DNA of 25,982 nt from CAUZFZ01 sp963579025 (GTDB lineage Bacteria; Planctomycetota; Planctomycetia; Planctomycetales; Planctomycetaceae), in the NCBI GenBank assembly GCA_963579025.1, contig CAUZFZ010000149.1:1-25982 (forward strand), read 5' to 3'. The notes beneath the pieces were generated by a model that saw nothing but the letters and a program-made list of their open reading frames with translations, had not been told where the DNA came from and did not search any database. The translations under genes were made by a program, and so were the position numbers. Positions 15,495-23,790 of the stretch are shown piece by piece. The stretch's first letter is position 1, and every line of letters starts with the position of its first letter.

Positions 15495-18449
15495 ATGATC
15501 AGGACACTGCATCTGCTTTCGCTGGTCGCTGCCATGAGCCTGTCTGCCGTCGCGGCCGACGAACCATCGAAGGGCATTGAGCCCGAGAAGATCGATCTTG
15601 GACGACCGGTCAGTTTCGAAAAAGACATTCGAGACATTCTTGATCTGAACTGCGTGGCCTGCCACAACCTGGCCGATGCCGAAAGTCGGCTGAATGTTGA
15701 GAATGTTGATTCGCTGCTTAAGGGCGGAAAACGCGGCACGGCAATCGTTCCGGGCAAGCCAGACGAAAGTCTTTTGTACCTCGCCGCCGCCAGAAAGAAG
15801 CAGCCGCACATGCCACCGCTGCCCAACAAGGTGGAAGCATCGGCATTAACCCCCAAAGAACTCGGCCTGCTACGGCAGTGGATCATTGAAGGTGCGAAAT
15901 CGGACAGCACGGGAGGCGGCACAATCGTCAAGTGGCAGCCGGTGCCGGAAGGCATGAAAGCCACCTACGCGATTGCCCTGTCACCATGGGCCGATCGGGT
16001 CGCGGCTTCGCGAGCCAATCAGATCAGCGTCTTCGACATCGGCAGCGGAGCTGAAGTCAAATTGCTGGACCCGGCCCTGGCGGATGTGAAACTTGAAGAT
16101 CAGGTCATGTATCCAACGGGAGCCGCCCATCGCGACTTTGTGCATGCGCTGGCGTTTCACCCGAATGGTCGCATGGTTGCGTCGGCGGGTTTCCGCGTCG
16201 TGAAGTTGTGGGAACAATCGGCCAACGTCCAGACGCTTAAGACCGGCCTCGGCGCAGTCGCCGCTGACGCAGACGTCCAAGCAGAAAAAGGACTTGTCGT
16301 GTTTGGCACAAAACAGAACTCAATTTCGGTACGTTCGCTTTCTGATGGTAAAGAAATCAAGAAGCTCGACGGACACACGGCCAGTGTCAACGGCGTTGCG
16401 TTCTCACCGGACGGCACTCAGGTCGTCTCCGGTTCGGCCGACAAGACGTTTCGAGTCTGGTCGCTGGAAAGCGGTCAAGTAGTGCGTCAGCTTGAAACAC
16501 CGGCTCCAATTCATGATTTGTGCCTCACCCCGGACGGCTCGCACATCATTACGGTGCATGAAGACAAACTCATCCGCGTGTGGACAACGGCTGCAGCCGA
16601 GACGCCTCCGGCGGAGGGCGAGACCGAGAAACCAGTCAAGGAAATCGCCGGACACGGCAACATCGTTACATCCATTTCCCTGGTCGGTGACCAGCAGTTC
16701 GTTACTGGTTCGACCGACAATACGGCACGCATCTGGAACCTTGCGAACTGGGCTGCTGTCCGCTCGCTTAATCACGGTGGTCCGGTCGTATCTGTTGCAG
16801 GTGGTCCTGATGGGAAGGCGATCATCTCTGGTAGTTCGAATAACACGGCCAAACTGTGGAATGCGGCCAATGGCCAGCAGATCGCGGAATTGCGTGGGCA
16901 CCTTCCCGCACAACGTGGTGAAACTCTCGCCAAAGAAGAGGCAGACCTGGCCAAGCAGCTCGTGGCTCTCGGGAAGGTTGCAGAAGACGCCGCCGTCAAG
17001 AACGAAAAAGAACGAGCGGATGCACTGAAAAAGGCAATGGACGCGAAGACAGCTGCCGAGAAAGCCGTCAGTGAACAAAAGCCAAAGCAAGCGGAAGCCA
17101 AGAAGAAGAATGACGAGGCGAAGGCAGTTGCAGAGGCCGCACAGAAGAAAGCTGACGACGCGAAGAAAGCATTGGACGCAAAGACCGATGACGCCGATCT
17201 GAAGAAGGCGTCGGACGCAGCGGCCGCAGAAGCGAAAAAAGCAACGGCCGCCCTGAAAGCTCCGGGCGATGCATTCAAGAAGGAAGACGACGAGCTGAAG
17301 AAGCGTGAAGAAGCTCAGAAGTCGGCCATCCGTAGTCTGGAACTTGGCACGAAAGCCGACGTGAAGGCCAAGAAGCAACTGGAAGAGGCGAAGGCCCATC
17401 ACCTCAAAGTCCAGGAGCTTCAAAAGGCCGAGGATGCGAAGTCGAAGAAGGCAACCGAAGACAAAACGGCTGCCGAGAAACCGCTCACGGCAGTGGCGTT
17501 TTCAGCGGATAGCAGTCGCGTTGCGACAGCGGCTGATGACGGGACGATCACGATCTGGTCCGCCGGCAATGGAAAGCCGCTGGATATTCTCACCGGAGCT
17601 GCCGGACCGATCAGCGTTCTGGAATTCTCGGATGCGAAGCATCTGATCAGCGCTGGTGAAGATCAGAATGCCGTTGTGTGGGACGCGGCCCCTGAGTGGA
17701 AACTGGCGGCAACACTCGGAGCGAAGTCGGACGACCCGATGGACCTTACCGAATCACCGTTCGTGTTCCGTGTCATTTCGCTCGACTTCAGTCCGGATGG
17801 AAAGCAATTGGCCACCGGCGGCGGCGACCCGTCTCGTAGTGGCGAACTGATGATCTGGGACGTCGAGAAGCGTGCGCTTGTCAAGACAATTGAAGACGCA
17901 CACAGCGATACGATCTTCGGTCTGCAGTTTTCCCGCGACGGCAAGCAGATCGTCTCGGGTGCCGCAGACAAGTTCGTCAAGATACACGAGATCGGGTCCG
18001 GGGCTCATGTCCGCTCGTTCGAGGGACATACGCACCACGTTCTGGACGCATCCTGGAAAGCTGACGGCAGCCAGATCGTGAGTGCCGGTGCGGACAATGC
18101 CATCAAAGTCTGGAACGTGTCCACTGGCGAGCAGGTTCGAACAATCACGAATTACGCGAAACAGGTAACCTCGATCCGGTTCGTCGGAGTCAGCGGCAAC
18201 GTCATCAGTTGCGGCGGCGACAAGACGGTCCGCTTCCACACCGCGGCCAACGGTTCCAACTTCCGCAGTTTCAGCGGCGGTACCGACTACATGTACGCTG
18301 CCGACTCGGCACGCGACCAGACGGTTGTGGTGGCCGGTGGCGAGGATGGCGTGATTCGGGTATGGAATGGCGCCAACGGCCAGGTCATCAAGGCATTCGA
18401 GCCGCCCGCCCCCGCCGAAGAGACCACGCAGGCCAGCGTGACCGAATAG
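15495..18449 (+). CDS. Exported c-type cytochrome (PSCyt1-like) fused to two WD40 propellers joined by a coiled coil
   Basis: A 984-residue exported protein. The ATG at 15495 follows GAGG by about 7 bases and gives a signal peptide ending near AVAADEP. Residues 40-135 form a planctomycete cytochrome-like domain with heme motif CVACH (Cys53, Cys56, His57) and a likely distal ligand Met106 in HMPPLP. I count seven WD repeats before about residue 473 (for example VNGVAFSPDGTQVVSGSADK) and seven after about 662 (for example VISLDFSPDGKQLATGGGD), which suggests two complete propellers. Between them, residues 475-660 are a Lys/Ala/Glu-rich predicted coiled coil like those in the preceding gene. WD propellers normally bind other proteins, so this may be the scaffold of the locus, with the heme domain at its N-terminus. 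A strong terminator follows. Function unknown. Confidence 0.9.
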   Translation: MIRTLHLLSLVAAMSLSAVAADEPSKGIEPEKIDLGRPVSFEKDIRDILDLNCVACHNLADAESRLNVENVDSLLKGGKRGTAIVPGKPDESLLYLAAARKKQPHMPPLPNKVEASALTPKELGLLRQWIIEGAKSDSTGGGTIVKWQPVPEGMKATYAIALSPWADRVAASRANQISVFDIGSGAEVKLLDPALADVKLEDQVMYPTGAAHRDFVHALAFHPNGRMVASAGFRVVKLWEQSANVQTLKTGLGAVAADADVQAEKGLVVFGTKQNSISVRSLSDGKEIKKLDGHTASVNGVAFSPDGTQVVSGSADKTFRVWSLESGQVVRQLETPAPIHDLCLTPDGSHIITVHEDKLIRVWTTAAAETPPAEGETEKPVKEIAGHGNIVTSISLVGDQQFVTGSTDNTARIWNLANWAAVRSLNHGGPVVSVAGGPDGKAIISGSSNNTAKLWNAANGQQIAELRGHLPAQRGETLAKEEADLAKQLVALGKVAEDAAVKNEKERADALKKAMDAKTAAEKAVSEQKPKQAEAKKKNDEAKAVAEAAQKKADDAKKALDAKTDDADLKKASDAAAAEAKKATAALKAPGDAFKKEDDELKKREEAQKSAIRSLELGTKADVKAKKQLEEAKAHHLKVQELQKAEDAKSKKATEDKTAAEKPLTAVAFSADSSRVATAADDGTITIWSAGNGKPLDILTGAAGPISVLEFSDAKHLISAGEDQNAVVWDAAPEWKLAATLGAKSDDPMDLTESPFVFRVISLDFSPDGKQLATGGGDPSRSGELMIWDVEKRALVKTIEDAHSDTIFGLQFSRDGKQIVSGAADKFVKIHEIGSGAHVRSFEGHTHHVLDASWKADGSQIVSAGADNAIKVWNVSTGEQVRTITNYAKQVTSIRFVGVSGNVISCGGDKTVRFHTAANGSNFRSFSGGTDYMYAADSARDQTVVVAGGEDGVIRVWNGANGQVIKAFEPPAPAEETTQASVTE

Positions 18450-18476
18450 AGTTTTCGGTCTCATCAGTAACAGCAG

Positions 18477-18515
18477 AAAGCCGTGTCACCGCGAGTGGTG
18501 ACACGGCTTTGTTTG
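18477..18515. terminator. Bidirectional terminator between convergent genes
   Basis: A perfect 14-bp stem (aaagccgtgtcacc at 18477-18490 with its complement at 18497-18510) and a 6-base loop are followed by gtttg on the plus strand. It lies between the WD40 gene and the convergent GspE-like gene and can serve both. Confidence 0.85.
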
Positions 18516-18545
18516 TTGACTGGCCGCCGCACAACGTCCGTCCGT

Positions 18546-19922
18546 CTATGGCCTCGGCCGCTTCTTCATTGGGCGTTTCTTCTTCATCGGCCGCTTCTTC
18601 TTGCCACCAGAGAAGACCCTTTGCAATTCCTCAAGGCCAGTTGTTCCGTCGGCCACCAGACGCAGCGCGTCCTTCTGGAATGTGAGCTGTTTGTCCTCTT
18701 TGGCCTGTGCCCGAATCGCGGCCACATCACCACCACTCGCGATGACGGCTTTCATCCCCTCCGTCACGTCAATCATCTCGAAGATTGCCGTACGGGCGCG
18801 AAAACCAACGTCGTCGCAGCCGCGACAGGGCTCCGGTTCCTCGCCACGTTCGTCCGCTTCCGGGGGTGGCGCTTTGCGGTACAGCGTCGCTGTGTTTTCC
18901 GGCAGGCCCATTTGTAAGAGCAGTCGTGGACTGGGGCGAAACGCCTCTCGGCAGCGAGGACACAACTTACGAATCAGCTTGTGACTGATCACACACTTGA
19001 GCTGTTCGGCGACCAGATTGGGTTCTCCAACCAGCTCAACGAACTTGAGGATGCCGTCGGCCGCGTCCTTCGCGTGCATCTCCGACATCATCGTGACTTC
19101 CATCGAACTCTGAACGATTGACTTGACTCGCTCGGAGTCCGTGAATTCCGAGTAGAAAATCAGGTTGCCTTCGTTTCTCTGAATACGTTCGATCGTCTGC
19201 TCGATCGGATGGCCTTCCTCTTCCTTGAATACAGGCACGTTTAGAATCTCTCGCGTGCCCAGATCGCCCACGAGATAACACTGGTAAAGGTATGAATCGA
19301 CGCACCGCACGCTGCACAACGCGGTCGTGGTCAACCCACTTTCGGGTGGCCCGACGACCAGGGCAACTCCTCCCTCGTGATTCGCGGCGAGGTTCCTCAA
19401 CCGCGATTGGATGACTTCGGGTATGCCGATGTCTTCCGGCGTGGCGCGTTTTGTCTTGGTATTTCGAAAGGTCACAGTCAGCGACTCGGCGGGCTTCCCT
19501 CCCGGGCCCTTGACCGGAGTGGTCTTCACAGTGAGTTCAAACGGAAGCTCACGGTACTCGGCCTTCAGCCCGCCTCGCTGTGGTTTGTTGCGGACGGTGA
19601 TGTCCAGTCCGGCCAGCAGCTTCAATACCTGGATAACCGCATTCGCTCGTGGCGGCGGGAAACGCGGACCGGGACGTTTTGAACCGTCGACGAAAAAACT
19701 GGCCACGGCTTTCGGGCCGTCGATTTGCAGTTTGAACATCTCGCAGCGGCGTGATAACGCGTCGGACACGAGTTCCTTGGCCGGCATCATGCCAGCGGCA
19801 GCCAGCTTCCGATTCTCTTCAAGGTCGGGCTGTTTGCCGTTTGTGGCTCCCTGGAACAGGACATACTCGATGTCATCTTCATCTTCATCATCGTCGTCAT
19901 CGTCTCGCCCAAACATTGCCAC
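18546..19922 (-). CDS. Degenerate GspE/PilB-like secretion ATPase homologue lacking the Walker A lysine
   Basis: GspE/PilB proteins power type II secretion and pilus assembly from the cytoplasm. This 458-residue protein keeps the overall C-terminal layout: P-loop region GPPESGLTTT at 191-200, Walker B/Asp box region NLIFYSEFTDSE at 253-264, His-box SEMHAKDA at 280-287, and the zinc tetracysteine C321-x2-C324 and C366-x2-C369. In the family the loop is GPTGSGKTTT, so the essential lysine is Leu197 here (codon ttg). Glu259, Asp262 and His283 remain. The N-terminus is acidic (DDDDDDEDEDD, 7-17) and replaces most of the usual N1/N2 region. The C-terminus is a basic repeat around KKRPMKK. The GTG at 19922 is chosen because GAGGAG lies 8 bases upstream; the ATG at 19916 is the alternative. 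It may be a regulatory or structural pseudo-ATPase. Confidence 0.85.
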   Translation of the reverse strand: MAMFGRDDDDDDEDEDDIEYVLFQGATNGKQPDLEENRKLAAAGMMPAKELVSDALSRRCEMFKLQIDGPKAVASFFVDGSKRPGPRFPPPRANAVIQVLKLLAGLDITVRNKPQRGGLKAEYRELPFELTVKTTPVKGPGGKPAESLTVTFRNTKTKRATPEDIGIPEVIQSRLRNLAANHEGGVALVVGPPESGLTTTALCSVRCVDSYLYQCYLVGDLGTREILNVPVFKEEEGHPIEQTIERIQRNEGNLIFYSEFTDSERVKSIVQSSMEVTMMSEMHAKDAADGILKFVELVGEPNLVAEQLKCVISHKLIRKLCPRCREAFRPSPRLLLQMGLPENTATLYRKAPPPEADERGEEPEPCRGCDDVGFRARTAIFEMIDVTEGMKAVIASGGDVAAIRAQAKEDKQLTFQKDALRLVADGTTGLEELQRVFSGGKKKRPMKKKRPMKKRPRP

Positions 19923-19983
19923 GCTCTGGTCTCCTCAAGCTGATTGCGTCCGTTCGTTTCGAACCGATGTGTCTCGAACTCTC

Positions 19984-20153
19984 AGTCTTAATCTTAATCC
20001 TACTCTTAATCTTAATCCCCTGGCCGACACCATCCACGCAGCAGCCGGTCGGAATTGTCAGGGTCCAATGCTTTCTTCCCGTTCCGTTTTCAGCTCACCG
20101 GCCATCGATTCCCGGAGGAGATTAAGATTATGAGTAGGATTAAGATTAAGACT
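19984..20153. repeat. 170-bp element bounded by 33-bp inverted repeats made of cttaat hexamers
   Basis: The left arm 19984-20016 and right arm 20121-20153 are inverted copies matching at 32 of 33 bases. Each arm is built from two cttaat units, a cctact spacer, and two more cttaat units. The 104-base interior contains no gene. No target-site duplication is evident. It fills most of the gap between the GspE-like gene start and the end of dapA. Confidence 0.85.
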
Positions 20154-20167
20154 TGGGTACTGCGTGC

Positions 20168-21058
20168 TTACAGCAACCCGTATGTCTTGAGCGTGTGACG
20201 CAGATCTTCACGCTGCGAATCGGCCAGCGGCGTCATCGGGAGACGAACCTCTCCTGTGTCGCGCCCCAGCTCCTGCATGGCCGTCTTGATGGGAATCGGA
20301 TTCGTCGCCAGTCCCAGCAGGTCGCGACACAGCGGAAACAGCTTATGGTGCCACTGCTGAGCTGTCGCGATATCTCCCGAGTTCCACGCAGCCAGCATCG
20401 CTTTCACGTCCTGCGGAATGATGTTGCCAACGACAGAGACTACGCCGCTGCCACCGATGGACAGTAGCGGCAGAGTCAGGCTGTCGTCCCCGGACAGGAT
20501 CGTTAGTTCGCTGCGAGCCAGAATCTGCGAAGCCTGATCCATCGAGCCGGTGGATTCCTTGACAGCGACAACGCTCGGGCAGGCCTCGGCGATCCGCGCG
20601 ATGGTTTCGGCTTCGATGTTTTTCGCCGTGCGGCCGGGGATGTTGTACAGGACAATCGGCAGGTCAACGGTGTCTGCGATGGCCTTGTAGTGCTGGTAGA
20701 AGCCTTCCTGAGTGGGCTTGTTGTAATAGGGGGCCACCAGCAGCGCCGCATCCGCGCCTGCTTCTTTGGCAAACTTCGTCAGACGAATGGCCTCAGCCGT
20801 CGAGTTCGAGCCAGTGCCGGCCATGACGTTGATTCGCCCGGCCGCCTGTTCGCACACAATTCTGATGACGCGTTCGTGTTCTTCGTGAGTCTGCGTCGGG
20901 CTTTCGCCGGTGGTTCCCACGGGGCTGACACAGTCGGTTCCACTGTCGACGTGAAAGTCGACCAGCTTGCGCAGAGCGGCTTCGTCGATCGCACCGTCTT
21001 TGAACGGCGTGACAATGGCGACTGTCAGTCCCGCAAATTGTTCACCACGTCTGGCCAT
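20168..21058 (-). CDS. dapA: 4-hydroxy-tetrahydrodipicolinate synthase
   Basis: DapA condenses pyruvate with L-aspartate semialdehyde, the first committed step toward diaminopimelate and lysine. This 296-residue protein matches the family length (about 292). Catalytic residues are visible: Schiff-base Lys167 in VAVKESTGSMDQ, the Thr49-Thr50-Gly-Glu-Ser segment in GTTGES, Tyr138 in LYNIPGRT with Arg143, and YYNKPTQEG at 111-119. The ATG at 21058 follows AAGGA at about 7 bases; a longer frame to 21121 has no such support. The gene stands alone, with 246 bases to the next upstream gene. Diaminopimelate synthesis fits a peptidoglycan-containing planctomycete. Confidence 0.96.
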   Translation of the reverse strand: MARRGEQFAGLTVAIVTPFKDGAIDEAALRKLVDFHVDSGTDCVSPVGTTGESPTQTHEEHERVIRIVCEQAAGRINVMAGTGSNSTAEAIRLTKFAKEAGADAALLVAPYYNKPTQEGFYQHYKAIADTVDLPIVLYNIPGRTAKNIEAETIARIAEACPSVVAVKESTGSMDQASQILARSELTILSGDDSLTLPLLSIGGSGVVSVVGNIIPQDVKAMLAAWNSGDIATAQQWHHKLFPLCRDLLGLATNPIPIKTAMQELGRDTGEVRLPMTPLADSQREDLRHTLKTYGLL

Positions 21059-21304
21059 GAGAATTCCTTGAAGTGGGAGTGGTTGAACACAACGTCTCAG
21101 CCACGGATGGGCGGGCGGCACTGCTGTTCAGGGTGGAGCCAGGCGAGCCTCCCATGCCCTGCCCGATTCCATCCTCGCAAACACGGTCGCTGCCTGCCAG
21201 CGATACGGACCCGGCAGGCCCGATATCGGACAGCGCCAACTCGTACATTGTCAGCCGTCGGTGTCGCGGTCACCGCGACGACGACCAACCGCGGACGACG
21301 TCCG
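21059..21304. other. Intergenic region with short palindromes between dapA and the oxidoreductase gene
   Basis: No gene is recognised. It contains a perfect short palindrome at 21263-21279 (gtcgcggt, one base, accgcgac) and a gcctgcc/ggcaggc pair near 21193-21220. Either could be an operator or stem-loop for dapA or act at the end of the upstream gene. Evidence for a role is positional only. Confidence 0.35.
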
Positions 21305-22222
21305 TCAACGCGTCTTCCAATCGATCCCCGAAAGGTTCGCCAGAGCGAGTTCCAGTGCATGCGTTCCGTCGCGACCGTATCCCTGAGCCTGCACGGCCAG
21401 ATAAAGCTGATGAGCAAGTGCCAGACCAGGCAGTGAGAGCCCCATTCTTTTGGCCTCGGCCAGGGCGATGCCCATGTCTTTGATGAAGTGCTCGACGAAG
21501 AAACCCGGATCAAAATTGTTTTCCATGATTCGAGGAGCAAGATTGGCCAGCGACCAGCTTCCCGCTGCTCCCGTTGCGACAGATTTCATCACTGTCGGCA
21601 GGTCCAGCCCGGCTTTGTGTCCATAAAGCAACGCTTCGCAGACTCCGATCATGTTCGTCGCGATCAGCGTCTGGTTGACCATCTTCGTGTGCTGACCAGC
21701 TCCGGCACCGCCCTGGTGGACGATCGTCTTGCCCATCGCGTCCCAGCACGGCTGCAGCGCTTCGACCACGTCCTGGTCTCCGCCGATCATGATTGACAGG
21801 GCGGCATTTTTCGCACCGACGTCTCCACCGGAAACCGGTGCGTCGACACTGCCAATGCCTTGCGCTTGGCCGGCCTCATAGATTTCGACGGCCAGTGAAG
21901 GCTCGCTGGTGGTCATGTCGACCAGAATGTTGCCCGCCTTCGATCCGGCCAGAGCTCCGTCGTCGCCCAGGAACACTTCGCGAACATCACTTGGAAAACC
22001 GACGATGGCGAATATGACGTCGGACTGTTCGGCGACAGCTTTCGGTGTGTCGGCCCAGATCGCTCTCTTTTCGATCAACCCGGAGGCTTTCGCTTTGGTC
22101 CGTGTCGTGACGGTTGCGGCGAAGCCTGCGTCGATGAGGTGTCCGCACATGCTGGAGCCCATCACGCCTGTGCCAATCCAGCCAATCTTCGTACTGCCAG
22201 GAGCGATCGTCGATACTGCCAT
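21305..22222 (-). CDS. 3-hydroxyisobutyrate dehydrogenase-family (beta-hydroxyacid) oxidoreductase
   Basis: A 305-residue NAD(P)-dependent enzyme of the beta-hydroxyacid dehydrogenase family. The dinucleotide-binding glycines are in IGTGVMG (16-22). The substrate-binding segment DAPVSGGDVGAKNAAL is at 127-142. Catalytic Lys180 and Asn184 are in GQHTKMVNQ. The C-terminal helical domain includes FVEHFIKDMGIALAEAK. Arg41 at the end of the second strand would favour NADPH, as in glyoxylate or succinic semialdehyde reductases, but substrate cannot be assigned from sequence alone. The ATG at 22222 lies downstream of AAGGAT; the frame extends to 22495 without family similarity. Neighbouring dapA on the same strand does not indicate a shared pathway. 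Confidence 0.92.
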   Translation of the reverse strand: MAVSTIAPGSTKIGWIGTGVMGSSMCGHLIDAGFAATVTTRTKAKASGLIEKRAIWADTPKAVAEQSDVIFAIVGFPSDVREVFLGDDGALAGSKAGNILVDMTTSEPSLAVEIYEAGQAQGIGSVDAPVSGGDVGAKNAALSIMIGGDQDVVEALQPCWDAMGKTIVHQGGAGAGQHTKMVNQTLIATNMIGVCEALLYGHKAGLDLPTVMKSVATGAAGSWSLANLAPRIMENNFDPGFFVEHFIKDMGIALAEAKRMGLSLPGLALAHQLYLAVQAQGYGRDGTHALELALANLSGIDWKTR

Positions 22223-22473
22223 GCTGCCGATATCCTTGTGTTGTCGAGTTAAGTGTCGTGTCGAGCAGTCTGCAGCCGGACCACTTTCTGCTTCCGGCGC
22301 GCGGAAGTATAGCCGGTGGCCCGCAGCCAGGTCACTTACCAGACCAACGACCAGACGTAAGACGAATCGGCCTGAAAACAGTACAGTGAGCCCTGTCACA
22401 CTTGGCCGCATCCGGTATGAAAGCGGACGCGACGGATTAGTCCTTGGAGTGCTCGATCTCCCCTGTTTCACGG

Positions 22474-22830
22474 ATGACGTTAATGCTTGCCGCAATAGAG
22501 TTTTCAGACGTTTTGCTGGCTCTCAGTGCTGTCTCGATCGTCGCACTGGCGTACGGACTGCGGAGCCTGCACGGTTGGCTGCGTCGAATCGAGTGGATGC
22601 TCGACGTTGCCCTCAGGCAGATGGGTATCAACTGGGACGAACTCCCCTGTCGGGAACTTTCACGACAGGTACGTGCTTTGGCGGATACTCGCGAGCGTCA
22701 ACTTGCGATTGAATTGCATCAGCGAGAATCAGGACTCGCCTTCGACGATGCTCAAGTTGCCGTCGAGGCCTACATGCGTGGTGAGTTGCCTGCCGGTGAA
22801 TCGCCACTCCCCGTCAGGAGATCGGCGTGA
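22474..22830 (+). CDS. Small membrane protein of unknown function
   Basis: A 118-residue protein with one hydrophobic segment near the N-terminus (about residues 3-27, VLLALSAVSIVALAYGL) followed by a charged, probably helical cytoplasmic part (WLRRIEWMLDVALRQMG, then ALADTRERQLAIELHQRESGLAFDDAQVAVEAYM). I do not recognise the family. The start is uncertain: ATG at 22474 is chosen, ATG at 22483 and TTG at 22444 are possible, and none has a strong ribosome binding site. Its stop overlaps the GTG of the aminotransferase gene in a GTGA arrangement, which supports that it is really translated and coupled to that gene. Confidence 0.65.
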   Translation: MTLMLAAIEFSDVLLALSAVSIVALAYGLRSLHGWLRRIEWMLDVALRQMGINWDELPCRELSRQVRALADTRERQLAIELHQRESGLAFDDAQVAVEAYMRGELPAGESPLPVRRSA

Positions 22831-23762
22831 CAGAACCGGTTGCGTTCCTGAACGGAACGTTGGTTCCGCAGAGCGAAGCTTCGGTACCGGTCACAGACCT
22901 CGGTGTCGTCGCTGGGGCATCGGTTACAGAGATGATCCGGACATTCGGGCACAGGCCGTTCCGTGTCGCGGACCATCTGGATCGACTGTGTGAGTCAATC
23001 GAGCTGATGGGATTCCCCCACGCGCCGCCTCGGCAGCAGATTCAATCCGCCGTCGAAGCCGTCGTTCACCACAACACATCGCTGATTCCAAAGCACCACG
23101 ACCTGGGAGTCGTCGTCTTTGTGACAGCGGGGCAGAACCTGACGTATCTCGGCGGCAACGCCCGTGACCAGGTTTCACGGGGGACGCTGTGCGTTCATTC
23201 ATTCCCGCTGCCGTTCGAGCTTTGGGTCGACAGGCAGGTCAACGGTCAGCACCTGGCGACAGTCAGCGTGTTGCCGCTGCCGGTCCAGTCCGTCAGCCCC
23301 GTTGCCAAACACCGCAACCGCATGCACTGGCTGCGAGCTGACCGGGAAGCTCGGGAACGATTCAGCGGCGCAAATGCTGTGCTGGTGACACCCGACGGAT
23401 CGGTGACCGAGACAAGTTCCGGAAACATCTTCGTGGTCCAGGGCCGGACCATTCGCACGCCACCATCGGAACTCGTGCTGGGTGGAATCAGCCGCAAAGT
23501 GCTCAACGAGCTTGCCCAGACCGCAGAGTTCTCCTGGGAAGAGGCACCAGTCACCGTCGAGTCCATTGGCGATGCCGACGAGGTCATGACGACTTCGACG
23601 CCGTATTGCGTGATGCCGGTAACACGATTCGACGACTGCGCTGTCGGCAATGGAGAACCCGGGCCCGTGTTTCAGGAGCTGTTGGCAGCCTGGAGCAACC
23701 TGGTTGGACTCGATATCGTCCAGCAGACGATTGATGCGGCCCGAGAACGCAGTGCCGGGTAA
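22827..23762 (+). CDS. Class IV PLP-dependent aminotransferase (branched-chain aminotransferase/aminodeoxychorismate lyase type)
   Basis: A 311-residue fold-type IV PLP enzyme. The PLP lysine is Lys161 in SPVAKHRNRMHW, and the cofactor-ring glutamate is Glu195 in VTETSSGNIFVV. The N-terminal FLNGTLVPQSEASVPVTDLG and FRVADHLDRL segments are typical of the family. The start is GTG at 22827, sharing bases with the stop codon of the preceding gene. IlvE, D-amino-acid transaminase and PabC are all possible; the sequence alone does not choose between them, so no symbol is given. Confidence 0.9.
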   Translation: MTEPVAFLNGTLVPQSEASVPVTDLGVVAGASVTEMIRTFGHRPFRVADHLDRLCESIELMGFPHAPPRQQIQSAVEAVVHHNTSLIPKHHDLGVVVFVTAGQNLTYLGGNARDQVSRGTLCVHSFPLPFELWVDRQVNGQHLATVSVLPLPVQSVSPVAKHRNRMHWLRADREARERFSGANAVLVTPDGSVTETSSGNIFVVQGRTIRTPPSELVLGGISRKVLNELAQTAEFSWEEAPVTVESIGDADEVMTTSTPYCVMPVTRFDDCAVGNGEPGPVFQELLAAWSNLVGLDIVQQTIDAARERSAG

Positions 23763-23790
23763 CCCGGTGCGGCCTTCGTCCGGCAACCAA

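Noticed and set aside
16404..17423. 339-residue antisense ORF rich in Leu, Cys and Arg
   Set aside because: It is a shadow of the Lys/Ala-rich coiled coil of the cytochrome-WD40 gene, whose biased codons avoid stops on the opposite strand; no ribosome binding site or family resemblance.
19984..20153. CRISPR or telomere-like array from the cttaat repeats
   Set aside because: Only four hexamers per arm, arranged as inverted ends with no spacer-repeat pattern and no cas genes.
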